From Bog-473 sp963755495 (GTDB taxonomy: Bacteria > Actinomycetota > Acidimicrobiia > Acidimicrobiales > RAAP-2): 64,000 nucleotides of DNA. The position numbers were made by a program, and so were the translations under genes. This document shows positions 1-8,537 of this stretch, piece by piece (the stretch's first letter is position 1; every line of letters starts with the position of its first letter). The notes under the pieces were generated by a model. The model saw only the letters and a program-made list of their open reading frames with translations. It did no database searches and was not told the origin of the DNA. Where the stretch lies: contig CAVWJS010000006.1 in the NCBI GenBank assembly GCA_963755495.1, forward strand, positions 1,508,864 through 1,572,863, written 5' to 3'.

Positions 1-1229
1 GTCCTGTCCGAGCTGCTTGCCGCCTTCCAATCGGGCGAAGGGCTCGATCTGATCCGAGAATCGGTCCGTCTCGTCTGCCAGGAGTTGATCGAGACCGAAC
101 TGTCCGCGTTGATCGGCGCTGAGCGTTATGAGCGCAGCGACGACCGCACCAACGAACGTAACGGGCACCGCAGCCGGGTGCTCACCACCAAGGCCGGCGA
201 CGTCGACCTGGCTATCCAAAATTGCGCCGCGGGAGCTTCTTCCCTTCAATCCTCGAGCCCCGTCGGCGCATCGATCTGGCCCTCTATGCCGTGGTCATGG
301 AGGCTTACGTCCACGGGGTCTCAACCCGGGCCGTCGACGACCTGGTCGAGGCCATGGGCTCGAGAGCGGGAATCTCCAAGTCCGAGGTCAGTCGGATCTG
401 TGCCGGCCTCGACGAGGCGGTCGGAGCCTTCCGGGGACGCCGGCTCGACCATGTCCGGTTCCCCTACATCTGGCTGGATGCCACCTACCTGCATGTGCGC
501 GCCGATCACCAGGTGACCTCCAAGGCCGTGGTCGTCGCCACCGGTGTCACCGAGGACGGCCGCCGTGAAATCTTGGGCATCGAGATCGGCGACTCCGAAG
601 ACGAGGCCTTTTGGCGTGAGTTCTTGCGTGGGCTCAAACGCCGGGGGCTCGCCGGTGTGCGTCTCGTCATCTCCGACCAGCATGCAGGTTTGGTGGCCGC
701 CATCCGGCGTTGCTTCCAAGGGGCGGGCCACCAACGCTGCCGGGTGCACTTTGCCCGCAACTTGTTGGCCAACATCCCCAAGGGCCACCAAGAGATGGTC
801 TCGGCCGCCTTTCGCACGATCTTTGCCCAGGTGAGCCCCGAGGAAATCTCCGCCCAATGGGATCACGTGGCGAACATGCTCACCGAACGTTTCGACAAGG
901 CTGCCACGCTGATGCTGCGGGCCAAAGAAGAAGTGCTGGCTTTCCGCTCGTTCCCCCGAGTCCACTGGCGCCAAATCTGGAGCACCAATCCGCTCGAGCG
1001 CCTCAACAAAGAGATCAAGCGCCGCAGCCGCGTCGTCGGGATCTTTCCCAACGAACAAGCCGCCATCCGACTCTGCGGTGCCGTCGTCCTTGACATCAAC
1101 GACGAGTGGGCTTCCGCCGAACGGCGGTACTTCTCAGAAGTGTCTATGGCAGATCTCTACCCGCCGCGCGATGATGACGATGCGACACCCGGAGAGCCGT
1201 GCGTGCCGAGTGATCGCCACCGGGGATGA
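1..1229 (+). pseudogene. IS256-family transposase, 5' end outside window, frameshifted
   Basis: The DDE transposase of an IS256-type mutator element cuts and joins IS ends. The N-terminal part is open in frame 1 from the window edge to about 216. The rest is open in frame 3 through the TGA at 1227-1229. The family signature IPKLRRGSFFPS straddles the break, where the DNA reads ATCCAAAATTG and one base appears lost. Downstream, the DDE residues lie in WLDATY, ISDQHAG and NPLERLNKE, so the catalytic domain is otherwise complete. The true start lies left of the window. The break may be real inactivation, a sequencing indel or, less likely, a programmed shift, since the local sequence is not a good slippery heptamer. 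Confidence 0.85.
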
Positions 1230-1381
1230 CAGCCTCAATCCCCACCACTTCGTGGGACGTGCCTCCCACGACAGCACTGGAGGCTCGCAATGTCCGTCGT
1301 TCTCACAGTGCAAATGCCCATTGCGTAATCCCCGCTCCTCGAGTGAACACCATGCGATTGTTGGAGACCCCCGAAGGACGA

Positions 1382-1403
1382 AGGCGGCCCCGTAGGGCCG
1401 CCT
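1382..1403. terminator. Perfect 9-bp GC-rich hairpin, probable terminator
   Basis: Arms AGGCGGCCC and GGGCCGCCT enclose a CGTA loop. The hairpin lies 34 nt beyond the stop of the minus-strand hydrophobic-protein gene and about 150 nt beyond the IS256 transposase stop. It lies in the gap between these convergent genes. There is no long T tract, as is common in high-GC actinobacteria. Confidence 0.6.
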
Positions 1404-1436
1404 GTCGTTCCAAGGTTCAGTAGACCCAACTCTTTG

Positions 1437-1601
1437 TCACCATCGGTAGAATCGGTGACTCCCGGCAGACTCACCGCGCCCAATCGCCATTCCCGCGAGC
1501 CATAGCACCAGGAGCACGGCGGCGATAATCCACAAGAAATGAACCGTGAACCCGAGGCCAAAGACAATCAGCACGATCAAAAGTGCCAGTATCAGTACCA
1601 T
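1437..1601 (-). CDS. Small hydrophobic membrane protein (54 aa)
   Basis: A 54-residue protein that is almost entirely one or two membrane segments, starting MVLILALLIVLIVFG and ending in a short basic, aromatic tail (HRFYRW). It resembles the short hydrophobic proteins widespread in Streptomyces and relatives, whose role is unknown. The start is set by AAGGAG seven bases before the ATG. That Shine-Dalgarno sequence overlaps the TAA stop of the upstream DUF6458-like gene, so the two are translationally coupled. A hairpin at 1382-1403 closes the transcript. Confidence 0.7.
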   Translation of the reverse strand: MVLILALLIVLIVFGLGFTVHFLWIIAAVLLVLWLAGMAIGRGESAGSHRFYRW

Positions 1602-1611
1602 TTGTCTCTCC

Positions 1612-1872
1612 TTACCTGTAGGTGTCTTCGCGCTGGACAACGTTTCCTCTGCCGTCATCGACGACGGTTCGATGCCTTCCCGTGCTCGCCATCGCCATTG
1701 CAATGAGTGAGAGGACGGCTCCAACCGCACCAACGATCATCAAGATGACGCCGACAGTGTGAATATTGAAGCCGTGTTGAAGCGTGTTCACGGTTCACGC
1801 GAAACGCAGGATCGCCCCCGCCGCGAAAACCACGATGCTTGTTGCTAAACCAGCACCACTAACCCCATTCAC
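1612..1872 (-). pseudogene. DUF6458-like membrane protein with an in-frame TGA
   Basis: Start GTG at 1870-1872 follows an ideal AAAGGAGG Shine-Dalgarno sequence. Translation gives a first hydrophobic helix (GLATSIVVFAAGAILRFA), then TGA at 1795-1797. The same frame continues with TVNTLQHGFNIHTVGVILM, a second membrane helix and a charged tail ending REDTYR, TAA at 1612-1614. This two-helix layout, with the HTVGVILMIVGA segment, matches actinobacterial DUF6458 proteins of about 80 residues, function unknown. The stop falls between the helices. A GTG at 1789-1791 just after it could restart translation, leaving two small peptides. Nonsense mutation, readthrough or base error are all possible. 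Confidence 0.65.
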
Positions 1873-2688
1873 GTTTCCTCCTTTTAGGACTGAGGATGTG
1901 TTACCCACAAAACAGCTGGATTCACGTCTCCCCAACCATGTCGAATGCTGACACCTGTCACGACGCCAGGACCAGCATTTGGCGCAGCCTCGGCGATGGC
2001 TCGCAAGACTCTCTTGGAAAACCGCCGACGAGAAGGGCCATTGCCTCTCATTCTTGTTGACCAATCCACATCCTCCTAGGGCCAAAGGTCCCTGGAGTTG
2101 ACCTAGCTGGGGCACCCGTTCCCCTCGGCCTACGGCCGCAGCGGCAACCGCATGGTTGGGAGACTCGGTGTAACTTTCGCCCGCCTCTTAACTGCAGATG
2201 GAGACCCAATGGCCTGCCAGTTGTAGTACTCGCTCGCGTAGAGCTCAACACGTTTGGATCGACCCACAAAGGGTCAGCGCCACTCATGATTCGCCTTATC
2301 GGCATCGTCGCCGTCATCCTTTCTTTCCACGGCGCCGTTGTGATCCGCTGAACGCCGAGAGGCGTAGTGCCGTGAACGCGAACTAACGTCTGCTCACGTA
2401 CTGCAGTGAAATCGGACGTTGTGCATCTTGAGTAGCGACCCGATCACTCGGGGAACTGCACTCTTTCGTTGGTGGTGGAATGGTCGCCCGCAGTAGTCCC
2501 CCACCTTCATCCAAAGATCGTGTTGGTGTCACCGTAGATTCGCACCTCTTTGGGTAAGAACCTTGGGAGAGCCATCCACGTTGCAACCTTGCCGTTGCAG
2601 AAATGTGGATGCGAAGGCACCCCAGACAGATCGCGCTGGGCTGCGAATGTTGAATGATCCTCTTCTAGCGTCTTAGTCTGAGCGACGA
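1873..2688. other. Non-coding or unrecognised stretch
   Basis: Open frames here have poor composition and no recognisable motif. A 21-codon hydrophobic peptide frame starts at 2287 on the plus strand without a ribosome-binding site. I see no RNA gene. Confidence 0.5.
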
Positions 2689-3279
2689 TCAGGTCGCTGC
2701 TCTAAGCATGAACGTAATCGGCGGGCACGAGCCGGTTTGTGCTGTGCCAGTCACCTCGAACCCGTATCGCTCGTAGAAGGAGATGGTGCGTGGATTCGGA
2801 GTTTCCAGATAGGTAGGAAGCCGGTCCGTATCGGCGAAATTGACGAGGCAGTCGTCCATCAACTCGCCTCCGACCCCCTGTCCCTGTAGGGCAGCGTCTA
2901 CCCCGAACCATGGTAGATACCAGTGCGGGTACTTGGGATGAGCTGCATCCATTTGTTGGAGAACGGCGAAGGTATCGCCGTGTTTGTCCGCCGAGACCGT
3001 CTCCGAGAGCACTTCACCAATGGCATCGCCGTCAGGTTCTGTGCCTGGAGGTAGCCAGAGGGCAACAGCGGAGTACTCGCCAAGACGCCACACAGTCTGT
3101 TCGTCAAACGCCCTACCGCCGAACGCCTCCAAGAACTGAGGGAAGTACGTCAGATACTCGGACAACTCGGGATAGAGCCAGCGTTCGACCGGGTCATCCG
3201 TGAACGCTGAGACCAGAGTTTGATAGGCCGTCGCCTTCTCGGTCTTGGGCACAGGCGCAAACGACAAGCCACTCACCAT
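2689..3279 (-). CDS. GNAT-family N-acetyltransferase
   Basis: About 196 residues of GNAT fold, expected to move an acetyl group from acetyl-CoA to an amine. The acetyl-CoA loop is visible as VDAALQGQGVGGELMDD near residue 130, followed by LPTYLETPNPRTISFYERYGF, the typical strand-helix end of the fold. The substrate cannot be told from sequence. The frame stays open upstream to 3354, but the added residues look non-native, so ATG at 3277-3279 (MVSGLSFAPV) is preferred. There is no strong Shine-Dalgarno sequence, leaving the start uncertain. It appears to stand alone. Confidence 0.8.
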   Translation of the reverse strand: MVSGLSFAPVPKTEKATAYQTLVSAFTDDPVERWLYPELSEYLTYFPQFLEAFGGRAFDEQTVWRLGEYSAVALWLPPGTEPDGDAIGEVLSETVSADKHGDTFAVLQQMDAAHPKYPHWYLPWFGVDAALQGQGVGGELMDDCLVNFADTDRLPTYLETPNPRTISFYERYGFEVTGTAQTGSCPPITFMLRAAT

Positions 3280-3756
3280 GAATACGCTATGACACCCCCC
3301 GAACTCTCGCTCACTATTCAATGCCCAGAGGAGACCACTCGCTACGCCGCCCACGCTGACTTCCTTCGTGAGGCGATCGACGGCAAGGTTGGCGAGAAAT
3401 CAGGGTCGGAGACGCGTCGTGACCGAGCGAATCAGGAATTCGACTGTTCAATTTGCGGGGTGTCTTTCGACAACCAATCCTGCTTCCAGATTTACGGAGG
3501 TAAAACAACCCCCTGACCTGGGATTTCTGTGGTGTCGGAGGGGGGACGGGGCCAAACTCCGACCGGAGATTGTCCCGCTGGACTTCCCCCCAAATCCGGC
3601 AGGTAGCTCCAGTGGATCGACCGGCGACTCGATGATTCCGTAATGCTGGTGGAAGTTCCTCGCCCTTTCGTCCTTTGGAGTCGATGAGGAGCACCCTGAC
3701 GCCGACATCGTTCGCAACGTCGAAGCCTTGAGCATGAAATTTAGGCGGCGTTATGT
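3280..3756. other. Intergenic stretch without a convincing gene
   Basis: Several overlapping frames on both strands look like chance. The only structured signal is the tRNA-3'-end-like sequence at 3530-3547. Confidence 0.45.
3530..3547. repeat. tRNA-3'-end-like repeat, copy 1
   Basis: TGGTGTCGGAGGGGGGAC is identical to 8081-8098, with related forms at 10381 and 16597. Read on the minus strand it ends CTCCGACACCA, like the acceptor strand of a tRNA. No complete tRNA is present. CTGACCTGG lies just upstream here and overlaps the start of the 8081 copy. Confidence 0.5.
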
Positions 3757-6546
3757 TCAAGTCCTTTCGAGAACTGTGAAATCATGTTGAAGGAGCGTCT
3801 GCAGCTCCCCAGCCGGGAGTGGTTTGGAGAAATAGTAGCCCTGTATCAGGTGGCATCCCATCTCCCCCAGAGCCTCCAGTTGACTGAGTTCCTCGACTCC
3901 CTCGGCGACTGTACGCATGCCAAGGTCCTTCGCCAATTGGAGAATCATCCGTACAAGGCTGGCCGATTCCGCACTGCTGACTATGTGATCAACGAACGAC
4001 TTGTCGATCTTGAGGATGTCGACTGGCATCTCTCCGAGCGATCTAAGCGAGGAATATCCGGTGCCGAAGTCGTCGATGGCTATCTGCACGCCGATTCCAC
4101 GTAGCCTGCTGAGGAGTTCCGTCCTTCCCGTCACATCGCCGACGAACAGGCTCTCAGTCACTTCTAGCGTGAGTCTCGGTGGCTCGAGATCAGTAGTTTC
4201 CAAGATGTTGCTCACCACCGCGAAGAATCCATCGTCGGCCATCTGCCGGGGCGACACGTTAACGCTCAGGCGGAGTGGCTCACGAGAATGTGCCCTCCAT
4301 GTCTGTACTTCGTAGCATGCCTGGTGGAGCACCCATTCGCCGATGCTAATGATCAATCCGGAGGACTCGGCAATTGGGATGAATTCGGAAGGACCTATCA
4401 GTCCGCGCTCGGGATGGTTCCATCGAATGAGAGCCTCGACGCAAACGGTCACTCCTGATCTCATGTCGACGATGGGCTGGTAGTAGACAACGAACTCGTC
4501 GTGCTGCAGGGCATGCCTCAGCTCTGACTCGATGCGCATACTGTCCAGAATCGATCCGTGCAATGCCGAGGTGTAGATCTCGTATGTCTGTTTACCCTGT
4601 GCTTTGGCAGCGTTTATGGCCAGGTCAGCATGCCGCATCAGCTCCTCTTCGGTCTGTCCCCCGACTACGTTTGTCGATACGCCGATGCTGACCGTCACAA
4701 CAGCGGAATCGGAGCCGAGTTCGAAAGGGGCCGAGAACTGTTCGAGCAGCCGTGCTGCTGCTGCATGAGGATCGGGCTGCTCCGAAAACCCTTCGAAGAG
4801 CACGGCAAATTCGTCGCCACCCATACGGGCGATCGTGTCGGCATCCCGAAATGTTCGTACGATTCGCTCCGCCACCTGCTTGAGCAGTGCATCGCCCAGC
4901 AGACGTCCGCGCAGATCGTTCACCGCCTTGAAGTTGTCAAGGTCGATGAACATCACTTCAAGTGAGCTTCCGCTTCGTGCACTGCGCCGGACCGCCTGTT
5001 CGAGATGCTCGGCGAACAGGGACCGGTTGGCTAGTCCGGTCAGCGGATCATGGAACGCCTGATGTCGGAGCTGGTCTTCCAGGATCCGCTGATCAGTCAC
5101 GTCCCTGCTGTTGAGGACTAACCCACCGATACTTGGCTCTTCGATCAAGTTGGTTGCCACGGACTGGAAGGTTCGCCAAGTGTCGTCCGTCTTGAGAAGT
5201 CGCCACTCCGTGGTCACTTCGTCATTGGAATCGGCCAGCAGGCGTTGCAATACCATCTGCCAACGCTCGTGGTCATCGGGGTGGAGGACATCCAAGAAGC
5301 TCTTTCCGACAGAGTCCGTCGGCTCCCATCCAAGCTGGCGAGTCATCGACGGGCTCTGGTAGACGACAGTGGAATCTTCCTTGACGATGGTGATTGGGTC
5401 TGATGAGTGCTCGACCAGGGCTGAATACCGTGCCTCCCGATCCCGCAACTCCTGGGTGCCTAACTCGATCTTGACGTGGAGCCGGCGGTTGAGGGTGATG
5501 TTGTCAACCAGAGTGACAATCTGCCTGATTCCGAGAACGCCTAGGAGAAGAAATCCCTCGAGGGAGAGGAAGAATCCGAAAGAGCGACCCTGAACGAGGC
5601 GACCGACGGCGACAACACCCGCGAAGGCAGCAAGGGCGTAAGGGATAAGGACTGAGGCCACAGTCACCCGCTCTGATTCCTCAATCTCCAGCTTGGAGTC
5701 GACGCTGTCAGCCGCCGAACCTACCAATGTCCATGCTGCACCAATGGCAATGAGCAAGTATCCGGCTACCCATCCCGTGTCAAGGACGTTACCGAAGCCG
5801 TAATGGTTCAACTCTGTGAGATAGGCGAACGAGCTGTCTGAGATGGCGAAGGCGATGATGCCGATCATCACGCAGCTCAGGCCGGCGCGATGGCTACGCC
5901 CTGTGTGTATGGCGAGCACGACCACGAGCGATACGAGCACCACGTCACTCGCGGGATAGGCCATCGAAAGCACCTGTTTCAGAACGCTGCCCTGATGGGA
6001 TTGGTAAGTCGGCCCGAGCACCGTCGACCAGCTGACGAACAGCAAGGATCCGGAAATCAAGACCCCGTCCAAGAGAGCGCCGATTCGCGAGGCCATCCGT
6101 CGGAGAGCGCTCGGAAAGCACAAAAGCCCCATGACAGCTAACGGGACGGCCGTGAGATACCCAACATCGGCGAGAGATGGGAACGGCACGGCGACCTCAC
6201 GGAATAGGTCGTAGTAGCACCAGACAGCCTGTCCGACGCCCCACGAAAAACTGGAAGCTCCGAGGAATACCCACGCGATCCGGGCTTCCGGCGTCTTACG
6301 AGCCGCCCAAACACAGACGAAAGCGGCGATAAGGGGGGCGATTAGCTCACCGAGGTCGTCAACCCAGTCGGTGGTACGAACTCCACCGAGATCGAGAGCT
6401 ACCCAGATCCCAAAGAACACGACCATCAGGAGAACGCATCCGGCGAAGCCCCAGAACCTACGAAGAGCCTTGGCGATTCCGGGATCGTGGCCTGGCCGTG
6501 TAGAAACCCGAGTCCATCCAGCGCGTCGTGGCTGGTCTTCGGGCAT
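3757..6546 (-). CDS. Membrane-anchored PAS-GGDEF-EAL c-di-GMP signalling protein
   Basis: A 929-residue protein made of several hydrophobic segments (about residues 30-345), a PAS domain (about 370-480), a GGDEF domain beginning HDPLTGLANR, and a C-terminal EAL domain. It should make and/or break cyclic di-GMP at the membrane. The cyclase motif MGGDEF is intact, and an RDAD inhibitory-site motif sits five residues before it. The phosphodiesterase residues also look intact: EALIRW, SVNVSPRQ, EVTES, DDFGTGYSSL, KIDKSFV, AEGVE and QGYYF. Both activities are therefore possible. The N-terminal region resembles membrane sensor domains but I cannot assign a family. No cognate effector is adjacent. 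Start ATG at 6544-6546; a short leader precedes the first helix. Confidence 0.92.
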   Translation of the reverse strand: MPEDQPRRAGWTRVSTRPGHDPGIAKALRRFWGFAGCVLLMVVFFGIWVALDLGGVRTTDWVDDLGELIAPLIAAFVCVWAARKTPEARIAWVFLGASSFSWGVGQAVWCYYDLFREVAVPFPSLADVGYLTAVPLAVMGLLCFPSALRRMASRIGALLDGVLISGSLLFVSWSTVLGPTYQSHQGSVLKQVLSMAYPASDVVLVSLVVVLAIHTGRSHRAGLSCVMIGIIAFAISDSSFAYLTELNHYGFGNVLDTGWVAGYLLIAIGAAWTLVGSAADSVDSKLEIEESERVTVASVLIPYALAAFAGVVAVGRLVQGRSFGFFLSLEGFLLLGVLGIRQIVTLVDNITLNRRLHVKIELGTQELRDREARYSALVEHSSDPITIVKEDSTVVYQSPSMTRQLGWEPTDSVGKSFLDVLHPDDHERWQMVLQRLLADSNDEVTTEWRLLKTDDTWRTFQSVATNLIEEPSIGGLVLNSRDVTDQRILEDQLRHQAFHDPLTGLANRSLFAEHLEQAVRRSARSGSSLEVMFIDLDNFKAVNDLRGRLLGDALLKQVAERIVRTFRDADTIARMGGDEFAVLFEGFSEQPDPHAAAARLLEQFSAPFELGSDSAVVTVSIGVSTNVVGGQTEEELMRHADLAINAAKAQGKQTYEIYTSALHGSILDSMRIESELRHALQHDEFVVYYQPIVDMRSGVTVCVEALIRWNHPERGLIGPSEFIPIAESSGLIISIGEWVLHQACYEVQTWRAHSREPLRLSVNVSPRQMADDGFFAVVSNILETTDLEPPRLTLEVTESLFVGDVTGRTELLSRLRGIGVQIAIDDFGTGYSSLRSLGEMPVDILKIDKSFVDHIVSSAESASLVRMILQLAKDLGMRTVAEGVEELSQLEALGEMGCHLIQGYYFSKPLPAGELQTLLQHDFTVLERT

Positions 6547-6734
6547 ACATCAAGTGTCTGCTGCGTAACGCGCTGGGCGAACAACAGCAGCCCAACATTG
6601 CTTCATTTCTAGGTGAGGCGGTCTGCCCAACGAAAGTGAGCATGGCGGCCTTCAACCCTGAGGGAGTTCCGCTGAATTATCGTTGGATCTCGACTCGGGG
6701 TCGGTAACGGTTCAGGTGAAGGTGAGAGGACTCG

Positions 6735-6902
6735 TCACCGTGATGTGAGGACGGCAGACACAATCATGCTCAGCACGAGCGCACAGCCGATCGCATAACC
6801 AAGTCGACCGTTAACCCACCACCACCCTTTTGCCGTCGGTACGGGAGTTGTGACTTCGACTGGGACCGCGGGGAAGACGATCCTTTCTTCTAGGAGAACC
6901 AT
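6735..6902 (-). CDS. Possible 55-aa single-pass membrane peptide
   Basis: A short open frame starting MVLLEERIVFPAVPVEV, with a KGWWWVNGR segment and then one hydrophobic helix (GYAIGCALVLSMIVSAVL). The composition looks protein-like and the frame ends cleanly in TGA at 6735-6737. There is no clear ribosome-binding site and no family I recognise, so this could be chance. Confidence 0.3.
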   Translation of the reverse strand: MVLLEERIVFPAVPVEVTTPVPTAKGWWWVNGRLGYAIGCALVLSMIVSAVLTSR

Positions 6903-7569
6903 GAGAAGAGACGGTACTGGCTCTTAGTGGAAATGGGGTTGCCTGCCGGTTGCGATGCGGTAGCGAGCGATTGGCACCAATATCTCAAGCGAGACCGGCC
7001 CAGGACAACCGTAACATTACTACTCAGCATCCTGGCGTTCTCGAGGCTGCGCTCGTCATTTCCGCTAGTAAGCGGTACATGTGTGCAACCTTGCGTTGGG
7101 CATGGGTTAGCGACTTGACAGCGCCGATCTATCGCATGGTGGGTGCGTTCCGTGTAACACAGCACCCGCAACACAACACCGGCAAACTGCAAGGGTACAT
7201 TCGATGACCCCCGTTCAAGAGTGCAGATATCCCAATACCTCCACACCAAAGAGGGTCAACTTCCACTGCTCAGGCGTTGCGTGAAACCGAGCCAACACTG
7301 GGTTCTTGTTCTGAAGCTACCCGAATTAATCCGAGCCCATCGAGGCGGGCGAGTATCGGGTCGAGTTTCCTTGGTCCATATGATGGCGCGAAATACCCGT
7401 CGCCTATGGTCCGGATCATCCCAAACTCCTCTAGCACCTTGCCGTGCTCAGGCTGCAGCTGGGAAGCCGATGGTGTCGGCCGCTGCCAGCTTGATCGTTA
7501 CGCGGACCTCCTCAGTAAACCCCTTCGTCCACAGGTTTCTCCGAACACTTCGATGAGGAAGATCGCCCA
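6903..7569. other. No recognisable gene
   Basis: Open frames on both strands lack recognisable motifs. The part near 7300-7560 may be degraded sequence belonging to the nucleotidyltransferase-like remnant that follows. Confidence 0.4.
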
Positions 7570-7830
7570 CGACACCGCCGCCTGCAAGGACAAGGCCTGG
7601 CCGCTTGCCCAACCGGGATTTTCGATCACGCGCACCCCTCCGGCACTACCGACCCTAAATCCACGACCCCGACGATCACGCCCACGTCGTCGAGACCAGC
7701 TGCCACCGCGGCCTCGAGAGCCCACCGCACGAGGGGTCGGCCCCGGAACGGAGCCAGCAGTTTGTGCTCGGAACCTTCGAAACATGAGCCCCGCGAGCTG
7801 CCAGCACCACCGCAGCAACGGGTCACCGGG
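7570..7830 (-). pseudogene. Decayed MobA/MocA-like nucleotidyltransferase
   Basis: Pieces of a molybdenum-cofactor-type NTP transferase lie in different minus-strand frames. They read in order: AAVVLAA, then GAGSSRG and HKLLAPFRGRPLVRWAL with EAAVAAGLDDVGVIVG, then IENPGWASGQALSLQAAV. These match the nucleotide-binding loop, the KLL-x-GRPLV segment and the N-P-x-W-x-x-G-x-x-x-S-L motif of MocA/MobA proteins. At least two frame changes separate them and the C-terminal half is not readable. No molybdoenzyme genes are nearby, so this is a remnant. Confidence 0.55.
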
Positions 7831-8060
7831 GTCAAACCGGAGCGAAGGTTCCAGCTGGGCCAACTCGACCGTTGTTGCCAGGAAGCTCGTCTTGCGCGGA
7901 AATGGCCTGACTTCACTCGCTTGCTGCGATCACGCTCACCAAAGCATTGAGCGGGGCGGCCGAATGCCCCTCGACGAATTCCTTGGCAACTGCCGCGCTG
8001 CGGTGTTCGAGTGGGGTCGGGGGACCCGCCCCTTCAAATTTCACTTGAGACGGCGATTGT

Positions 8061-8127
8061 TGGGTTGGAACCCACTGACCTGGTGTCGGAGGGGGGACTC
8101 CAACCTGCTTTGGTGGGTTGCAACCCA
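8061..8127. repeat. Two near-identical palindromes flanking a tRNA-3'-end-like motif (copy 2)
   Basis: TGGGTTGGAACCCA (8061-8074) and the perfect palindrome TGGGTTGCAACCCA (8114-8127) lie on either side of TGGTGTCGGAGGGGGGAC (8081-8098). On the minus strand the middle part reads GGTTGGAGTCCCCC then CTCCGACACCA. This differs at one base from a canonical tRNA T-loop GGTTCGAGTCC plus acceptor end. It may be a leftover attachment site or the end of a lost tRNA. No tRNA body is present. Confidence 0.5.
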
Positions 8128-8537
8128 GGCCACTTGATCGTGTACAAGGTTCAACTTCCTGATTCTCTTGTGCGCATAGCGCAGACCCACGAGCGTGGAG
8201 ACTTCGACGTCCCGTCCTAGCCACTGAAGCCGGTCCATCCCACCTTGCGTGATCGACCGATCGATCCATTCAGGAAACTGACACCGGAACCGTTGCGGTG
8301 GTGGGAGGCACGGAGGGAGGCAGCGAACGCTCCCACTTGTGAGATTTCTGGAGTACCGATGTCGCTGTGGGTCAACGCTCCCACATAGGGACTGGTGGCG
8401 AACACGATGAACTCGAGACCGGCGGTGATGCCTTTGATGACAAAGGTGATCAAGAAGGGCGACGGAAGCACAACGCTCCGATCCTTCCACCGTACGTCGC
8501 TCTATTCACCGTCCTCACAACGGCGTTTTCGCGTCGG
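8128..8537. other. No recognised gene; a hydrophobic minus-strand frame
   Basis: A minus-strand frame at 8217-8471 contains a plausible membrane-like segment (LITFVIKGITAGLEFIVF). It matches no family I know and shows no clear start signal, so it may be part of another decayed gene. Confidence 0.35.

Noticed and set aside
216..224. Programmed -1 frameshift in the IS256 transposase
   Set aside because: The site is not a standard slippery heptamer, and similar single-base breaks occur in unrelated genes across the window.
222..1058. Long minus-strand and alternative plus-strand frames over the IS256 gene
   Set aside because: They are shadows of the transposase frame, with no family motifs and biased composition.
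1870..1872. TGA recoded as tryptophan (alternative genetic code)
   Set aside because: Many genes here use TGA as a true stop in ATGA overlaps and encode conserved tryptophans as TGG, so recoding is not supported.
8081..8110. A complete tRNA gene
   Set aside because: Only the T-loop and acceptor-like part is seen. No D-arm or anticodon stem can be folded next to it.
7277..8137. 286-codon plus-strand frame
   Set aside because: It is arginine, serine and proline rich, antisense to the MobA/MocA-like remnant, and lacks any motif.
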